Source: Anastrepha obliqua (taxonomy: Eukaryota > Arthropoda > Insecta > Diptera > Tephritidae). Taken from it: a DNA stretch of 64,000 bases. The translations under genes were made by a program, and so were the position numbers. Within the stretch, counting starts at the first letter, position 1. The number at the start of each line of letters is the position of its first letter. Under the pieces are notes generated by a model that ran no database searches, was not told the origin of the DNA, and worked only from the letters and a program-made list of their open reading frames with translations. This document shows, piece after piece, positions 23,641 through 34,716 of this stretch. The stretch lies in assembly GCF_027943255.1 (NCBI RefSeq), contig NC_072892.1, positions 21,041,792 to 21,105,791 of the forward strand, read 5' to 3'.

Positions 23641-24334
23641 CAGATCGGGTTACGCAGTTTTTGGGTGCCCAACTTTCTTTTAAAAAATAATCAAAAATTC
23701 ATTAGATGACAAAAAAAACGCTCAACCCCATCCATAAAAAAATTCAAAAACCTTTCGCCTCAGCACGCCTAGAATTCTTACTAATAAATTTGAAAATAAA
23801 ATGTTTCATAACCGGATAACAAATAACATATAAATAACCGGATGGGGATGTTGGGATAACAATCATGAGGATGAAGGTTACATGAGTCGAAGAAGTATCG
23901 TACGCACATGGAAAACAACACAGACGTTTCATTATAAATGACAAATTAATTTTTCTGAAAAACACATATTTTATGAAATATTAAAATCACAATAAAATAT
24001 ATTATATAAATGATAAACAAAATTAATATATATATAAAATATATCATAAATTTTGAAAATAGTGGATTATAAGATGAATACATTTTTGACATATTTGGTT
24101 GAACATCTTTTTTGCATAGAGGATATCATATTTTTGCAAATATGATTCAAAATTTATGGCATTCCCGCTCGATGACAGTCCAAAAATGTTACCAGCCCCC
24201 ACCCTAGGGGTGTTGTAAGGCCATCTAATAGTAGGCCCAGGAAACGTGCTACATCGAATTGGTCGGGTCATAGGGAGAGAGGTGTTCGATTAGTTAGTTG
24301 AATGAGAATATGAAGATTTAGTTAGTGCTGAGTA
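23641..24334. other. Unassigned non-coding stretch
   Basis: Very AT-rich around 23970-24060. A minus-strand frame (24044-24271) reads TIRWPYNTPRVGAGNIFGLS; it may be transposon-derived but I cannot name it. Confidence 0.4.
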
Positions 24335-24600
24335 GTGCTGTAACTAGCCTTTGGTTTTATTGCCATAACTTTTCTTTCAATAATTGCCCAAAAATTTTCA
24401 GTTAGATTTAAATTCCGACTTCGAGACGGTCAATCCTTAAACGATGTTGTCTTAGTATTCAAACAAGTTTTACCATTCTCGACTTGTGACTGGTATGCGT
24501 CTTGTCGAAACTTTGCTTTAGAATAAACAGACAGCGGAAAGTTTCTCCATGTGGCTTCTGACGAATTCTTTGGTCTAGAGCTCGAAAATTTAGGGTATTT
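24335..24600 (-). pseudogene. Tc1-like (DD34E) transposase C-terminal fragment
   Basis: The minus strand reads SRSRNLNLTENFWAIIERKV, corresponding to the SPDLNPIENLWAIIKRKV region of Tc1 transposases with the catalytic Glu (E of TENFW) kept. Upstream and downstream frames are broken. No ends identified. Confidence 0.55.
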
Positions 24601-24731
24601 TCAGGAACTTTTTTACAATAAAAAAAATGAAAAACGATATTTAAATTGTTTAGGCATTTTATTTAACTTCTTTTACATACAAATATGAAAAAAAAATATT
24701 TCAATAATTTTAAAAATGGCGCTGAAGTTTA

Positions 24732-25059
24732 TATATATATAATTGGCGCGTACACCCTTTTTGGGTGTTTGGCCGAGCTCCTCCTCCTATTTGTGGCGTG
24801 CATCTTGATGTTGTTCCACAAATGGAGGGACCTACAGTTTCAAGCCGACTCCGAAGGCAGATATTTTTATGAGGAGCTTTTTCATGGCCGAAATACACTC
24901 GGAGGTTTGCCATTGTCTGCCGAGGGGCACCCGCTATTAGAAATGTATTTTTCTTAATTTTGGTGTTTCACCGAGATTCGAACCTACGTTCTCTCTGTGA
25001 ATTCCGAATGGTAGTCACGTACCAACCCATTCGGTCACGGCGGTCGCCTAGTTGAAGGT
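24732..25059 (-). mobile_element. Full-length tRNA-derived SINE with 11-bp target duplication
   Basis: Read on the minus strand it runs from the pol III head (A box near 25035 with TGACCGAATGGG, B box near 24980 with GGTTCGAATCT) through the body to the GGTGTACGCGCCAATTATAT tail. The duplication GCTGAAGTTTA is at 24721-24731 and 25060-25070. This is the clearest proof in the window that the family is a retroposed SINE rather than a set of tRNA genes. It interrupts unrelated AT-rich sequence. Confidence 0.9.
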
Positions 25060-25189
25060 GCTGAAGTTTACCCTCCCGAAAAATTGTACATGGACCAAAA
25101 AATTATTTATCAGTATGACTGTGTCTATGTCCCGTACTAGAATAAAAATAAAAAAAACTTTGCAAAATGGCGCGGTTTTGAATTTGACA

Positions 25190-25870
25190 CTCTAAAAATC
25201 GGGGTTTCTTTCAGTTTTTAATAAAAAAACGAAATAATAATATGATTCTATTACGGGCGATAGCCATTGGTGTTGTGAACAACATATTCAAATTTCAGAC
25301 GATTCGGTTGAATAGTTTAATTTTTTTTTTGACAACACCAGGGCGGAAAAAGTCGTTTCGAGATAAATGAGTTTAAAGTTTGAGGTACAGGAGCGCGCGG
25401 ACCGCTCTCTACCTAATTAATGGGCTGTAGAAGCTATAATGTTGGGACTTTCCCCAAGGCGCGTGGGAAAACCCTAGATTGAGAGAATGTTACCTGATCT
25501 TCTGGGTGAGCTCTTTTACGGGTGTGCGTCTAAATACTTTTGGATTAATTTATTGACCCTTAATGCTCGTGGAAAGAGTCGGCCCTACGAGAGGAGTTTG
25601 TTGAAGTTTGTTGTGAATTGAACACCTGTGTAAAATTTCATCAAGATCGGTTGAGTAGTTTTCGAGAACATTTGACAACCGAATTTGAAAACACGGTTCC
25701 GAGAAAAACGCGTTTAAAGTTTTGAGTAATAATAAAAGTGGCTTGGAGCGCACACCTTCCAAAGGCTGTATCTCCGAAACTATTATTCGGATCGACTTGA
25801 AAATTTAGGATAATATTCTTGAGATGTTGTAGAAATTAATAAGCCATAAGAAACCCATGTAACCCCTTAA
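25190..25870 (-). repeat. TTAA-type element segment, reverse, left end not found
   Basis: The right limit is GTAACCCC followed by TTAA (25867-25870). On the minus strand the module CTTTAAACGCGTTTTTCTCG occurs (about 25700-25720) and a related one at about 25350-25380. Three copies of a GATCGGTTGAGTAGTTTTCG-like phrase occur at about 25287-25320, 25635-25667 and, reversed, 25772-25800. These modules are the ones inside the elements at 16663 and 20314. No TTAAGGGG left end was found, so this may be a longer or rearranged relative. Confidence 0.6.
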
Positions 25871-26206
25871 ATACTGTTGCATTGCTGCTTTCATTTATTC
25901 CAAAGTTGTGAAACGATCATTTTTGCCGGACAATAAGGAATCGTTCTCTTTGGTAGTTTTTTGAAGATTGATCGCCAAAACAAAAAACAGCACACTTTCA
26001 AAAAATTTTATAAAAAATCTATATGTGGAAATGCTTTGAATATTTTAGGTAAGAAATGGGAAATATGTAGCTCTTAAATTGAACTGGAAAAATTAGTGTT
26101 GCCATATTGTCATAATAGGTGAAAAAAATTTTAGCACCCTAAATAGTAGAAGTACGCTAATCAAATATTGTGTCAGCGCTGTATGTATTTAGAAAAGTGT
26201 TATATA
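25871..26206. other. Unassigned non-coding stretch
   Basis: No feature recognised between the TTAA-type segment and the mariner. Confidence 0.45.
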
Positions 26207-27480
26207 AGGTTGTCAAAAAAGTCTTGCGGTATTTTTATTGAATTTTCAATTGTTCATAAAATTGGTTATAATAATGCGATTTAAGTCAAATATGCGCCGT
26301 TTTGTTCGATGACGAGTTCCCAACGAGATGCCAAGTTCATAATGCCCCTCTTATAGAAGCTCGCTTCCCTATTGTCAAAAAACTCGGAGAGCCAATTTTC
26401 ACAGGACTCTCTTGTGGACAACTTCCGACTACCAAGCTCTTTCGCCATGGACAGAAATAGGTGGTAATCACTTGGTGCGAGATCCGGACTATACGGTGGA
26501 TGCAAAAGAACCTCCCATCCGAGCTCCTGGAGCTTCTGGCGCATCACCAAAAATGTGTGTGGCTTGACGTTGTCCTGATGGAAGACAATTCGGCCTCTGT
26601 TGATCAAAGATGGCCTCTTCTGCATGAGTGCTGCATTCAAGCGGTCCAGTTGTTGGCAGTACAGGTCCGAATTGAGCGTTTGGCCATAGGGGAGCAGCTC
26701 ATAGTGGATGATTCCCTGCCAATCCCACCAAACACACAGAAGAACCTTCCTGGCCGTCAATCCAGGCTTGGCCACCGTCTGGGCAGCTTCACCGCTTTTC
26801 GACCACGACCGTTTGCGCTTCACGTTGTCGTAAGTGACCCACTTTTCATCGCCAGTCACCATCCGCTTCAAAAACGGGTCGATTTTGTTGCGATTCAGAA
26901 GCGATTCGCATGCATCCATACGGGCAAAAATGTTTTTTTGCGTCAAGTCGTGTGGCACCCATACATCGAGCTTCTTTTTGAATCCAAGCTTCTTCAAATG
27001 GTTTATAACGGTTTGATGACTCAGCTCTTGGCCGATGCTACGGCTGCTACTATGCCGGTCTCTTTCGATCAATTCAGCGATTTTATCGCAATTTTCGACG
27101 ACAGGCCTTCCGGACCGTGGCGCATCTTCGATCACCTCTGCACCAGAACGAAAACGTTGAAACCATCGCTGTGCGGTGGAAATGGAAACTGTATCGGGTC
27201 CATAAACTGCACAAATTTTATTGGCAGCATGAGATGCATTTCTGCCTTTATCGTAGTAGTACTGTAAAATATGCCGTATTTTCTCTTTATTTTGCTCGAT
27301 GATTGCGACGCTATAACTCACGAACGACTAAAAGCAAACAACAATTAATCAAACACGTGTTAGCATGTGAAAAGAGCTTTCCAAAAAGCTCTAGCGTGAA
27401 CCGATGCGACGAATACGTCTAGAACTACGCGCTTGCAAAGACAAGCTTGCGGAAATACCGCAAGACTTTTTTGACAACCT
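26207..27480 (-). mobile_element. Complete mariner transposon (1274 bp)
   Basis: The two ends are identical 28-bp inverted repeats beginning AGGTTGTCAAAAAAGTCTTG, and both are preceded by TA. The element contains one uninterrupted transposase frame on the minus strand (26281-27321). Identical inverted repeats and an open frame indicate recent insertion compared with every other mariner here. Length and layout match the family norm of about 1.3 kb. Confidence 0.95.
26281..27321 (-). CDS. Mariner transposase (DD34D), uninterrupted
   Basis: A cut-and-paste transposase acting in the nucleus: it binds the inverted ends of its own element and inserts it at TA. The 346-residue length is typical of mariner. 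The paired helix-turn-helix region covers about residues 10-115, the family motif WVPHDL is at 121-126, and the catalytic aspartates are D158 (TGDEKW), D250 (FHQDN) and D285 (YSPDLAPSDYH), with 34 residues between the last two. The C terminus ELVIEQNGAYLT is complete. It appears closest to cecropia/rosa-type mariners, judged from memory only. Compared with relatives, the second helix-turn-helix reads QELSHQTV, apparently two residues short before SH, which might weaken DNA binding. There is no intron. Whether it is active cannot be told from sequence. Confidence 0.93.
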   Translation of the reverse strand: MSYSVAIIEQNKEKIRHILQYYYDKGRNASHAANKICAVYGPDTVSISTAQRWFQRFRSGAEVIEDAPRSGRPVVENCDKIAELIERDRHSSSRSIGQELSHQTVINHLKKLGFKKKLDVWVPHDLTQKNIFARMDACESLLNRNKIDPFLKRMVTGDEKWVTYDNVKRKRSWSKSGEAAQTVAKPGLTARKVLLCVWWDWQGIIHYELLPYGQTLNSDLYCQQLDRLNAALMQKRPSLINRGRIVFHQDNVKPHTFLVMRQKLQELGWEVLLHPPYSPDLAPSDYHLFLSMAKELGSRKLSTRESCENWLSEFFDNREASFYKRGIMNLASRWELVIEQNGAYLT

Positions 27481-28911
27481 TATATAAAAAATAATATACA
27501 AGTTTTAAATCAAAGCATATGCACATAAATATATATAACGCAGTAAACCATTACGCCGCAGCCTTGATTTGATTGATGGATAATATAAAATGTTCAACGC
27601 TTTCACGCAATTCACTCCCTACTTTCCCGCAGGAAAACATAATTAATTTGATGTAATCAGAGAAAGTGATAACAAATACAAAGAAAAGGGAAGGGGGGAC
27701 GAAGGTGATAAAAAATTTAACTACCTAGACTAGGAAACGCACCGGAAATGCGCGAAGAAACGCAGCGCATGAAAACAAACAACATACAACGTGTAAGAAT
27801 TTTCGCATCTATGCATTTGAGTATGCGTCAACATGAGAATTTTTCCGCAGCAAGCAGAATCATGTCAAAGTGACATTTGGAAGATGAATCAGTGGTAAAT
27901 TTTCCCCTTAATGTCTTTAAAGCCCAATAACATATGAATATTTTAATATAAATGTATCAGTTGACGCACACGTTCACGGTTTATGTATAGATATATACAT
28001 ATGTATGTCGCATACATGCTATGTCAGCTTCTCCTCCAAGTGAATGCGATTTTCCAACATTATTTTCTTAGCGCTGAAGGTGTGCTATTTTAACTGCAAT
28101 ATAAGCAGCGTTCGCATGCCGTGTAATCTTAATGAATATTTAAAATTTAAATTACGAACAAAGGGACCAAGATGAAGAGCGGCATAATAAAACCATTCAA
28201 GTGATGGAGCATAATATATGAATACAGAAGTATGTGCTGTGGTAAGCAAGATGTAGAGTAGCATTTCGTTTTAACCCAGACGCGCAGCTGAAGTTGAGGT
28301 GAAAGAAAATAAATAAAAAGATAAGGCATTGTAAAAAAATTAAAAGAATAAATAAGCTAACACGACGGATAAGACCACAAAAATGGCAATATAAATGTGA
28401 GTATTAATTTTGTCACCTGCAAAACACTTGCATTTATGACCACCCCCATCCCCGCAAAGCACCAGCAGCCGCATTGTTGGTTTGAGTCTTATCAGAGGAA
28501 TGCCAATAAAAATGGAAATGTGGCAGATGTACGTGCAGACATACAAATGTATATGCACTTTAGCTGTCCACAAATACACAACTTTATATACCGCTTACGA
28601 ATAATATAATTTAATAAATTATTTACTTATAAAAAATTATTATTAATTTTGTTATATTTTTGTTCCAAACCGAGAATACATGAAATTGTTACATTAAACT
28701 CTACTGACGTTAATATTTTGCTGCAAAACAGTACTCAGATGGCTAATGCGCCAACAGGCACTATCGCTCGACCAGAGTTTTGAAGAATTTAAAAAATGAA
28801 AATTGAAAATAAAATCACTAGATGTCAATTTTAAAACTACTCCGATTTTCTTTTCTTTCATTCCTTTATTTCTCTTAAAATAATTCTACTACCCTCCACT
28901 ATTAATGATTG
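27481..28911. other. Unassigned non-coding stretch
   Basis: AT-rich sequence with minor ATATACATATGTATGT microsatellite at about 27990. No gene, RNA or transposon recognised. Confidence 0.5.
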
Positions 28912-28980
28912 ATTGTTGTTGTTGTCGTTGTAGCAGCATAAACTTTTCCCATACATATACGGGAAATGCTGCTGAAGTGA
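28912..28980 (-). repeat. Short CAA-tailed SINE-like repeat, cut by a DD37D element
   Basis: GTTGTTGTTGTCGTTGTAGC, AGCATAAACTTTTCCCATAC, then GGAAATGCTGCTGAAGTGAC; the unit stops where the transposon at 28981 begins. The rest of the repeat is not found beyond 30258, so a deletion accompanied or followed the insertion. Confidence 0.65.
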
Positions 28981-30258
28981 CAGGATGAACGATATGAAGT
29001 GTCACCAACTTCACACTGCTTGTATTTGTAAAACAGCTCATGAATTCAACGTCCAAATTGTTCTAATGACAGTTCAATATATTGTTTATAAGCCATCAAA
29101 AGCATTTGCGTCTCAGTTGTGTTGAATTTTTTTTTTCTGTGATGGAATTCAAACGTAATAGTGTGATTGCGTTATATTTGGCTGGAAAATCACAACCAGC
29201 CATTGTTCGTGAGCTCAGTCACCTCAAAGTGAATAAAATGTTTGTGTATCGCACTATAAAACGTTACAATGATACTGGTAGCATTGCACAACGCTATGGA
29301 GGTGGGCAAAAAAAAAACCGCAACAACGCCAGAAATGGTTCGGAAAGTGAGGGCTCGACTTGAACGAAATGCACAATCCACGTCGAAGTGGAAGAAAATT
29401 GGACAAAGAACTGAAAATATCGCAAGACATCATTCGAAGCATATTGAAAAATGAGCTCAAGGTCAGGGCTTACAAGCTCCAAAGCGCACACGATCTTTCA
29501 CCCCAGCAAAAAAGAAGTTCGGTGCGAAAGAGCAAAGGAGTTGTTGCGCTTGCACGAATGTGGCGAATTTCCTAACATTGTGTTTTCTGATGAAAAAAAT
29601 TTCCGAATTGAGCAGTTCATAAACATTCAAAACGATCGTGTTTACTTGACCGAACGCTCATACGAGAATTTGAGCCTACGTATGGCCACTCGAAGCAATT
29701 TCCCATCGCAAGTAATGGTTTAGGCCGCAGGGACCGCTGATGGACGCTCTCCAATCGTTTTTATCGAGCCTGGTGTCAAAGTGAATGCGACTTATTATCG
29801 GAAAAATGTTTTAGAAGCTGCTTTAGAGCTGTGGACACGCAAACATTTCGGTCGTAGACCATGGAGGTTCCAACAGGACTCGGCACCGTCTAATAAAGCT
29901 CGTATGAACCAAGAATGGTTAAAAAATCATGTTCCACACTTCATTTTGTCCACGCAATGGCTTTCGAATTCGCCAGACGCAAATCCGATGGACTATTCCA
30001 TCTGGTCCATTTTGGAGAGCAAGGTGAGAACTAAAAAATATGCCCGTATGGATGCGCTGAAAAAAGCGATTATACGAGAATGGGCCAAAATACCTTTTTT
30101 GACCGTTTGAAGGCTATAGTCAAGGCAAAAGGTGGTCATATCGAGCTAAAGTGCATATATGTTAAAATTGTAATCATTTTTGAACAATTGTGTCTTTGAA
30201 ATCAATAAAAACTAATTTCACACAAAAAAGTTATGGTATTTTCATATCGTTCACCCTG
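28981..30258 (+). mobile_element. DD37D (maT-like) element with dead transposase (1278 bp)
   Basis: Ends are CAGGATGAACGATATGAA and the inverse CAGGGTGAACGATATGAA; TA follows on the right, GA precedes on the left. The transposase starts at 29142: MEFKRNSVIALYLAGKSQPA (helix-turn-helix), then a frameshift after a run of nine A at 29311-29319, then RRSGRKLDKELKISQDIIRS, FPNIVFSDEKNFRIEQF (first Asp), a TAG stop near 29722, then FQQDSAPSNKAR (second Asp) and SPDANPMDYSIW (third Asp). There are 37 residues between the last two. At least three frameshifts or stops make it inactive. A related copy is at 52445-53280. Confidence 0.85.
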
Positions 30259-30263
30259 TATAT

Positions 30264-30715
30264 TGTAGTGAGTTTTCCAATAAGAGGTGTTATTTTGATA
30301 TTCAAAGAAAAATGCTATTTTTTAATATAAATGATCGGATGTTCATTTCATTATAAAGAGAAAGGTAGGTATGCCGTTAATAGTGGAAAATAACATCAGG
30401 CAAATGGCCAACACAACTACGCTTACAGGACAATATCCCTTTCATGAAATTTTCCATAACCGAAATGCAAAGTGGCTACCCTATGTACTCGATAGCCTCA
30501 CGAACTCCATCTTTGAGGTCTTGAATCGGCCCTGGGCTGTTGGCGTAGACCTTCTCTTTCACGTGGCCCCAAAGAAAAGTCACAAGGTGTTAAATCACAA
30601 GATCTCGGTGGCCAATTGTGATCACCTCTTCGAGAGATAACACGGTCCGGAAACTTTTCCCGTAAAAGATCAATGGTTTCGTTGCTTGTGCGGCACGTAG
30701 CGCTACGTGGTATTT
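30264..30715 (-). mobile_element. DD41D-type fragment, AAGGGTTTTC family
   Basis: The left end GTTTTCCAATAAGAGGTGTT lacks the outermost bases and lies six bases from the DD37D element. On the minus strand CRTSNETIDLLREKFPDRVI, WPPRSCDLT-like codons and FFLWGHVKEKVY-type C-terminal pieces can be followed to a frame ending HLPDVIFHY-like. It is better preserved than 15255-15686 in this part but is truncated at about 30715 just after the second-Asp region. Confidence 0.65.
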
Positions 30716-32339
30716 AGTGTAACCGTAATAATTATGTACATACATATGTATGTACCTTATACAAACTTATCGAGCCCCTCTCATGCTACAGGTGCACTGA
30801 CAAATAAACATACCTATATTGAAGCAAATGCATTTGTTTTTGCATTCATACAAACCTACACATTTATGTATTTCTTGTTCATATTGAGCGAAGTTTTTTA
30901 ATCGCACCTCCATTCATGAGCAGGTGTCTACGCAGAGTTGTTGTTGGAATTTTATATTGTGTTTGTACATATCATACCTACGCACACGCATGCTTTTTTG
31001 TTATTTTGTTTTGTTGGGCTATCGTGAACACTACGATTGCTGCAAAAAAGAATTTAATATGCTGATATTTCATGCCGATTGTGAAACGTAGCAAATATCA
31101 AAACTGAATTTCCGGCATTTAGCAGTCGGAAATTTTGCAATAAGAGCAGCTAATAAATAAAAACTAGTAATATGAAGCAAAACAAAAAAAACAACAACAC
31201 TATGCACTATACACTACGAAATTTTTTGAATTTGAAGAGCAAGAGTCAACAACAACGACATCACATAAACCGCAATTCATGTGAACCGACTAATGACGAG
31301 TTCATTGTGTGGCACTCGTGCATAGTTGATCTAAGCGTATTTATTTGACACATACTGCGTATCTATGTATGTACGTAGTACGCGCAATTACTCTCTGTGC
31401 ATGCCCTGCAAGAAAAACGGCAAGTAGTCCAACAACAGATAGCATCAAAGACAAAAGCATACGCACACAATTAATCTGCTCGCACCAGCGTATTGTTGTT
31501 TTTATAATATACAGGGAATGCCGCTGAAGTGACACTCATTGGCCGTATCGTGCGCTAACGAAAGCCCGTGTAAAACCGTGATGCAGTAAGTTGCTAGTTG
31601 GAGTCGAGCTGGAATGTGACATGTTTTTTGTTTTTATTTTTATGTCACATTTGAATATTAGAAAAATTTTAATATGGTATGTTAATTACTAACATAAATT
31701 GCTGTCCCTATCCGAATATCTAACTTGAAAAACACACTAATGCTCTGAACTATTAACTATCGCGACAAATAAAGCTTTCACAAAATTGAACTCTGATTCG
31801 AAATTCACGACACGACAAAGGTATACGCTCTACAAATAATAGGCTGTTTTTGTTTACCAAATTTACCAAATAGTATGCCTCATAGAGCGGGGGCAAATTG
31901 AAATTTATAACGCATCAGTTGCTTTATAGAAAAGAGAGTCGGGATTCTAAATCCACCAGAGCAGTACTAGTTTGGTATCTACTAGTTGATTTCCCTGCCA
32001 AGCATGTTGTGGCTTTGTTTGAAAGCAAATGCCGACGAATTCAAATACATATGTCAGGGCAAAAGATAAAAAAAAACAATGTTAATTCTGGTTGACAGAG
32101 AGATCAGTGGTCACTGAGTGTAAGTGTGGATATTTTATTAGCCACTTTGAAAGTAGTCTGCAAAAGAACTTAATTAATTTTTGCACTCTGACGAAATCTA
32201 AAACAAGTACAAAGTTATCGCATATTAATCAACCTAACCCAACAGCAAACATATACGCTAACGATCGGCTGATATATCACAATTCAGTTGTTGTTTTTGT
32301 GGAAGTGCACAGCACCTGTCGAACGTGCTGAAGCTCTTC
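30716..32339. other. Mostly unassigned; partial SINE-like repeat at 31510-31556
   Basis: CAGGGAATGCCGCTGAAGTG then TTGGCCGTAT at 31512-31550 is a fragment of the CAA-tailed repeat. No gene or RNA seen in the rest. Confidence 0.45.
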
Positions 32340-33440
32340 TTCTGCAATAGGTAGTGATTGGCCTCTGAAAACGGCATTCGGGGGTCGGGAGTTTAAGAAT
32401 ATCGTTCAGCGTCTGTCTATACACTGTCCGTTCGGCCCTGTAATTGCAGTTGTGTTTTGTCCTAGTTCACGTCGATATAGTTGACGATATCGCACCCTAA
32501 ATACAAAAGGGTCCCAACTCAAAATACTAAGATTTTCAGGAGAGACGAAAAACGTTTTATGTAAAAATTATTGTAATATTTAAAGAAAATATTGTTCCAT
32601 CATGAAAATATACAACATTGAAGAAGGTTCTACTATATTTTTTTCAATTTTATATTATGTTTGCGGAAATAAAACAAAATTTTGATTTATGACTCTTTAA
32701 CTGAAATTTTTTCGATTAACTAGTGATATTATCTTAAGTTGTGCCTTTTTAACTGATAAAATGTTTTAATTTTATAAGTTTCCTAACCTAATTGAACTCA
32801 CTTTTCACAACTAAAGAGGCACAATGCAAAATAATATACCACGAAATTTATCACTTTTTACAGTTATAGAGGCAGAACTCAAAATAAAACTCTTTATATG
32901 TAATAAAAGTAATCAGCTGTTCTTGAGCCCATTAACGCAACTAAAAATAATTCTCTTTAGTTGATCGTGCAAAAGCAACACACTTGACATAAAAATAGAC
33001 ATAACTGTATTTTTCCAGTTAAAGAAGATAGTTATGTGAACGAAATATTTGTAGCAGTTAGAAATGTGTACTCTGAATTAATTTATGCAAAAAACTCAGT
33101 TTTGGAAATTTTTGAGTTGTGACCCTTTTGTATTTAGGGTGCGATATGTCTCCTGACTCGCCTGGGATTTGGCTTAGGCTCTAGCAAACGACTGCAGGTG
33201 TGATTCCTACGGTAACACCCAAGCAGAAATTGCTTGCTGAGCATTTTGCTGTACAAGGAGCACCGGGAGCAAGGAAGCCTCATGCTGGGTGAACATCAGG
33301 AATCATCCGGTGACTGTCTTCAAACCAGGTATTCTGACAGGTCTGGAGCTTTGCCCACTGCGAATCACTAGTGCCAGGCGGCCAGACGAGCGCAGCATAA
33401 TTCATCATTCAGTCATACGCAATGACTAGGACAAGGCGCA
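32340..33440 (-). pseudogene. LINE fragment split by a MITE
   Basis: On the minus strand 33420-33150 reads MNYAALVWPPGTSDSQWAKL then QTCQNTW, with ALRTVTG-like decay and, in a second frame, EMLSKQFLLGCYRRNHT. This is the post-reverse-transcriptase region of LOA/Jockey-type LINEs. The frame resumes past the MITE (32490-32340) with codons like TVYRQTLNDI. Many lesions; dead. Confidence 0.65.
32491..33143. mobile_element. 653-bp MITE with CGCACCCTAAATAC ends
   Basis: The inverted ends read CGCACCCTAAATACAAAAGG followed by GTC, and its complement at 33121-33143, about 23 matching bases with further similarity (AACTCAAAA) inside. ATAT lies on both sides, which could be a 4-bp duplication or a TA duplication. 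It interrupts a LINE remnant, so mobility is supported by the empty site. The interior is AT-rich and non-coding, with GTGCCTTTTTAACTG and AGAGGCACAATG as an inner inverted pair. Confidence 0.8.
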
Positions 33441-34716
33441 AACACAAAAAGTGGTGTGAGTAAAGTAGTTGATTTCTTCTTCTTTAATTCGTCTTTTATG
33501 TAGGAGAACCAGTAAAACGGAATGACGGAAAGTTGTTGTTGTGTTGTGAATGCGCGAAAAACTAATTTTAGCTTTTATCTATATGTCATTCGGTCCATTC
33601 TTCTAGTCTCTTTTCCTTGACATTTCTAATTTTAAAAATGTTGTTGTTGCTCGAATACCACCACCTTGTATAGAAACGTCTCAGCCTATGCTTCCACTCA
33701 AATTTATTGTTATTATTTATTAATAAATTCTCTATTGTTTTCACTTTTACGCTTGTTGCAGTCCTTTTTAATTTTATGAATTACAAAATCAAACAGGTTA
33801 GATTACCGTGGTAGCTTTCAAACTTTCAATAGTATTTTTATTGTTAATTTCCAAAACAAACACATACAAACGTACACGTATGTAGTGAGTAGTAGTTAGT
33901 TGGTGAATGAGATAACATATTACGAAAATGGACACCACTACCAACTCAGCGCAAATCGGCGCTGCCATCATCAGCAGCAAACAGTAGCATTTATTTAGAC
34001 GCCGAAATACTTGTTATTATTTGAACTGACTTAGCGCGTCTCTGTTTTTGTAAAACCACTTTTATTTTGTTTAGTTCTTTTTTCTCTCATAAAAAACTGG
34101 TAAAATTGATTTTACCATTTTTGTGTGCACGTAGTACATGCCTACATACTTATACATATGGAATTGTGTGGATTTGTTTGAATTTGATTTTTGCATTATT
34201 TGCCTTCATTTCATATATACACATATGCCTAGTTTATATTCCAAATGATTGGCTGTTTTCTTTTTTCATTAATGTAAAATTATTTATCATCTAGTTGACC
34301 TTAGAAAATGCCGTGCAGCAACAAATCAACATTTTAAAAAAATAACACAATAGTTATTAAAAAATAAACGTAATACAAAAGCTCCTGCTAAATTCACAAC
34401 ACAATAAAATTGGCCGACGTGTATAATAAAAATGTATGTATGTATAAAACAAAAGTTTTGTAGTATGTACGTATGTCCAAAAAACTGGAATACTCATCAA
34501 TAATAATAAAAGTCATTTGTTTACTCCAAAAAGAGGTGTTTGTAAATATATCTATAAATGTATTATTTCATTAACTGAGGTCATTGTAGGGCAATAACTT
34601 CATTCAATTGCATTTGATACCTCTGCTCGCTTTTCAAACAAAACAAAACAAATATTTGTTTAATTTTCTAATTGTTTACATTTGAATTCATACACTAATA
34701 TTTTTACTGATATATA
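33441..34716. other. Unassigned non-coding stretch
   Basis: AT-rich. Short open frames such as 34067-34294 show no family features. Confidence 0.5.

Noticed and set aside
26461..27267. 268-codon frame on the + strand opposite the mariner
   Set aside because: It is the complement of the catalytic transposase frame and has no family features of its own.
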